In this document: positions 6,502 through 6,920 of the stretch, piece by piece
How positions within the stretch are numbered: the stretch's first letter is position 1
Layout: the number at the start of each line of letters is the position of its first letter
Source: an uncultured Clostridia bacterium
GTDB taxonomy: Bacteria; Bacillota; Clostridia; Oscillospirales; Acutalibacteraceae
DNA: 6,920 nt
Reading direction: 5' to 3'
NCBI GenBank assembly: GCA_945224895.1
Contig: CALYNW010000050.1
Span: forward strand, 1-6,920
The notes under the pieces: generated by a model
Told to the model about the DNA's origin: nothing
The model's input: the letters and a program-made list of their open reading frames with translations, nothing else
The model's database searches: none
Program-made: the position numbers and the translations under genes

Positions 6502-6514
6502 GAAAAATTTGAAA

Positions 6515-6520
6515 AGAGGG
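6515..6520 (+). promoter_or_regulatory. Ribosome binding site deciding the XRE gene start
   Basis: AGAGGG sits 6 nt before GTG 6527. An in-frame TTG at 6509 lies upstream of this site and so is unlikely to be used. Confidence 0.65.
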
Positions 6521-6526
6521 AATATT

Positions 6527-6832
6527 GTGATTGGCGAAAATATTGCAACCCTGAGAAAAATCAACAAGCTATCTCAGAAGGAATTTGCCGAAAAAATCGG
6601 TGTAACAAGACAATCAATATCAAAATGGGAAAAGGGCGATTCAGTACCTGATTTGGAAAGCTGTGTTTTGATAGCAAAATGCTTTAATGTTTCCATTGAC
6701 GATTTGGTTAATTACAGCGAGGAGAAAAACGGCTTACCTATCCCGCCAAAGGGAAAGCATATTTTCGGTATGGTAACTATCGGTGATATGGGACCCTTTG
6801 CCTTAGTCCGAATCCCACCCTCAAATTTATAA
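6527..6832 (+). CDS. XRE-family helix-turn-helix regulator with truncated AbrB-like C-terminus
   Basis: From GTG 6527 this encodes 101 residues. Residues 3-62 are a typical HTH_3/XRE DNA-binding domain (IGENIATLRKINKLSQKEF, then VTRQSISKWEKGDSVPDLE, then LIAKCFNVSIDDLV), as in phage-repressor-like regulators of Firmicutes. After a Pro-rich linker comes PPKGKHIFGMVTIGDMG (73-89). As I recall, in related Clostridia regulators this opens an AbrB/SpoVT-type domain continuing GQIVIP-x-x-AR. Here the match ends at G89, and PFALVRIPPSNL plus a stop follows, so the second domain is missing. This suggests disruption or replacement near base 6793, although a short functional repressor cannot be excluded. 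The gene has its own promoter with flanking palindromes, which fits autoregulation, and a terminator starting 4 nt after its stop. Targets are unknown. The HTH call is secure; the truncation call is moderate. Confidence 0.8.
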   Translation: MIGENIATLRKINKLSQKEFAEKIGVTRQSISKWEKGDSVPDLESCVLIAKCFNVSIDDLVNYSEEKNGLPIPPKGKHIFGMVTIGDMGPFALVRIPPSNL

Positions 6833-6835
6833 AAC

Positions 6836-6866
6836 AAAAAAGGAACTGAAAAACAGCTCCTTTTTA
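6836..6866 (+). terminator. Intrinsic terminator after the XRE gene
   Basis: AAAAAGGA (6837-6844) pairs with TCCTTTTT (6858-6865). After one A-C mismatch, CTG (6846-6848) pairs with CAG (6854-6856) around an AAAAA loop. The right arm ends in five T. The A/T symmetry would also allow it to work on the minus strand. Confidence 0.75.
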
Positions 6867-6920
6867 GTGGCGCAGAGGGTGACCCTTCGGGTGTCCAAGG
6901 CGGAAAAAGGTACACAGTAC
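6867..6920. other. Unassigned sequence at the right edge
   Basis: This stretch is G-rich compared with the preceding intergenic DNA. It holds a small hairpin, ACCC-TTC-GGGT (6882-6892). No gene or known RNA is recognised, and the sequence is cut by the window end. It may belong to whatever replaced the end of the XRE gene. Confidence 0.3.

Noticed and set aside
6712..6915. A 67-residue minus-strand open frame near the right end
   Set aside because: It runs antisense through the XRE gene and across the terminator, has no ribosome site or recognisable domain, and reads through tRNA-like and hairpin sequence.
6867..6920. A second decayed tRNA at the right edge, since the minus strand reads CACCCTCTGCGCCA
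   Set aside because: Apart from a terminal CCA there is no T-arm consensus or D-arm within the visible bases, so the resemblance is too short.

Overview
The window looks like chromosomal DNA of a low-to-mid GC Clostridia bacterium, most likely a gut-type Oscillospiraceae/Ruminococcaceae relative. This rests on protein style (SpoIIIE-type FtsK, YgiQ-family radical SAM enzyme, ComEA/ComF, XRE regulator with an AbrB-like tail), a CCA-encoding tRNA-Leu and consensus Firmicutes-style promoters. The genus is inference; no marker gene fixes it.

Left part (1-6048): five same-strand genes packed as one probable operon. They are the C-terminal end of an undecaprenyl-diphosphate phosphatase (UppP, cut by the window edge), a membrane-anchored FtsK/SpoIIIE DNA translocase, a YgiQ-family radical SAM protein, a short ComEA-like membrane protein with a helix-hairpin-helix DNA-binding domain, and a ComF-family phosphoribosyltransferase-like protein. 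Gaps are 15 and 2 nt, followed by two 4-nt ATGA overlaps. The genes link envelope recycling, chromosome segregation at division or sporulation, and DNA-uptake (competence-type) functions. No terminator is evident after comF.

Middle (6049-6526): a near-consensus sigma-A promoter, a roughly 110-nt leader that can fold, a complete tRNA-Leu(CAG) and a perfect 12-bp hairpin terminator. Just beyond, on the minus strand, are the D-arm and T-arm signatures of a tRNA at correct tRNA spacing but with ruined acceptor and anticodon stems. I interpret this as a decayed tRNA gene facing tRNA-Leu. It is followed by the promoter region of the last gene, which is rich in inverted repeats that could be operators.

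Right part (6527-6920): a small XRE-type helix-turn-helix regulator whose C-terminus begins an AbrB/SpoVT-like segment and then departs abruptly into unrelated sequence with a stop. An intrinsic terminator and unassigned sequence run to the edge. This looks like a truncated gene, perhaps interrupted by a repeat or insertion.

I see no CRISPR array, transposase, integrase or clearly new multi-gene system. The most worthwhile leads are the tRNA relic, the broken regulator with its palindromes, and the acidic tail on FtsK.
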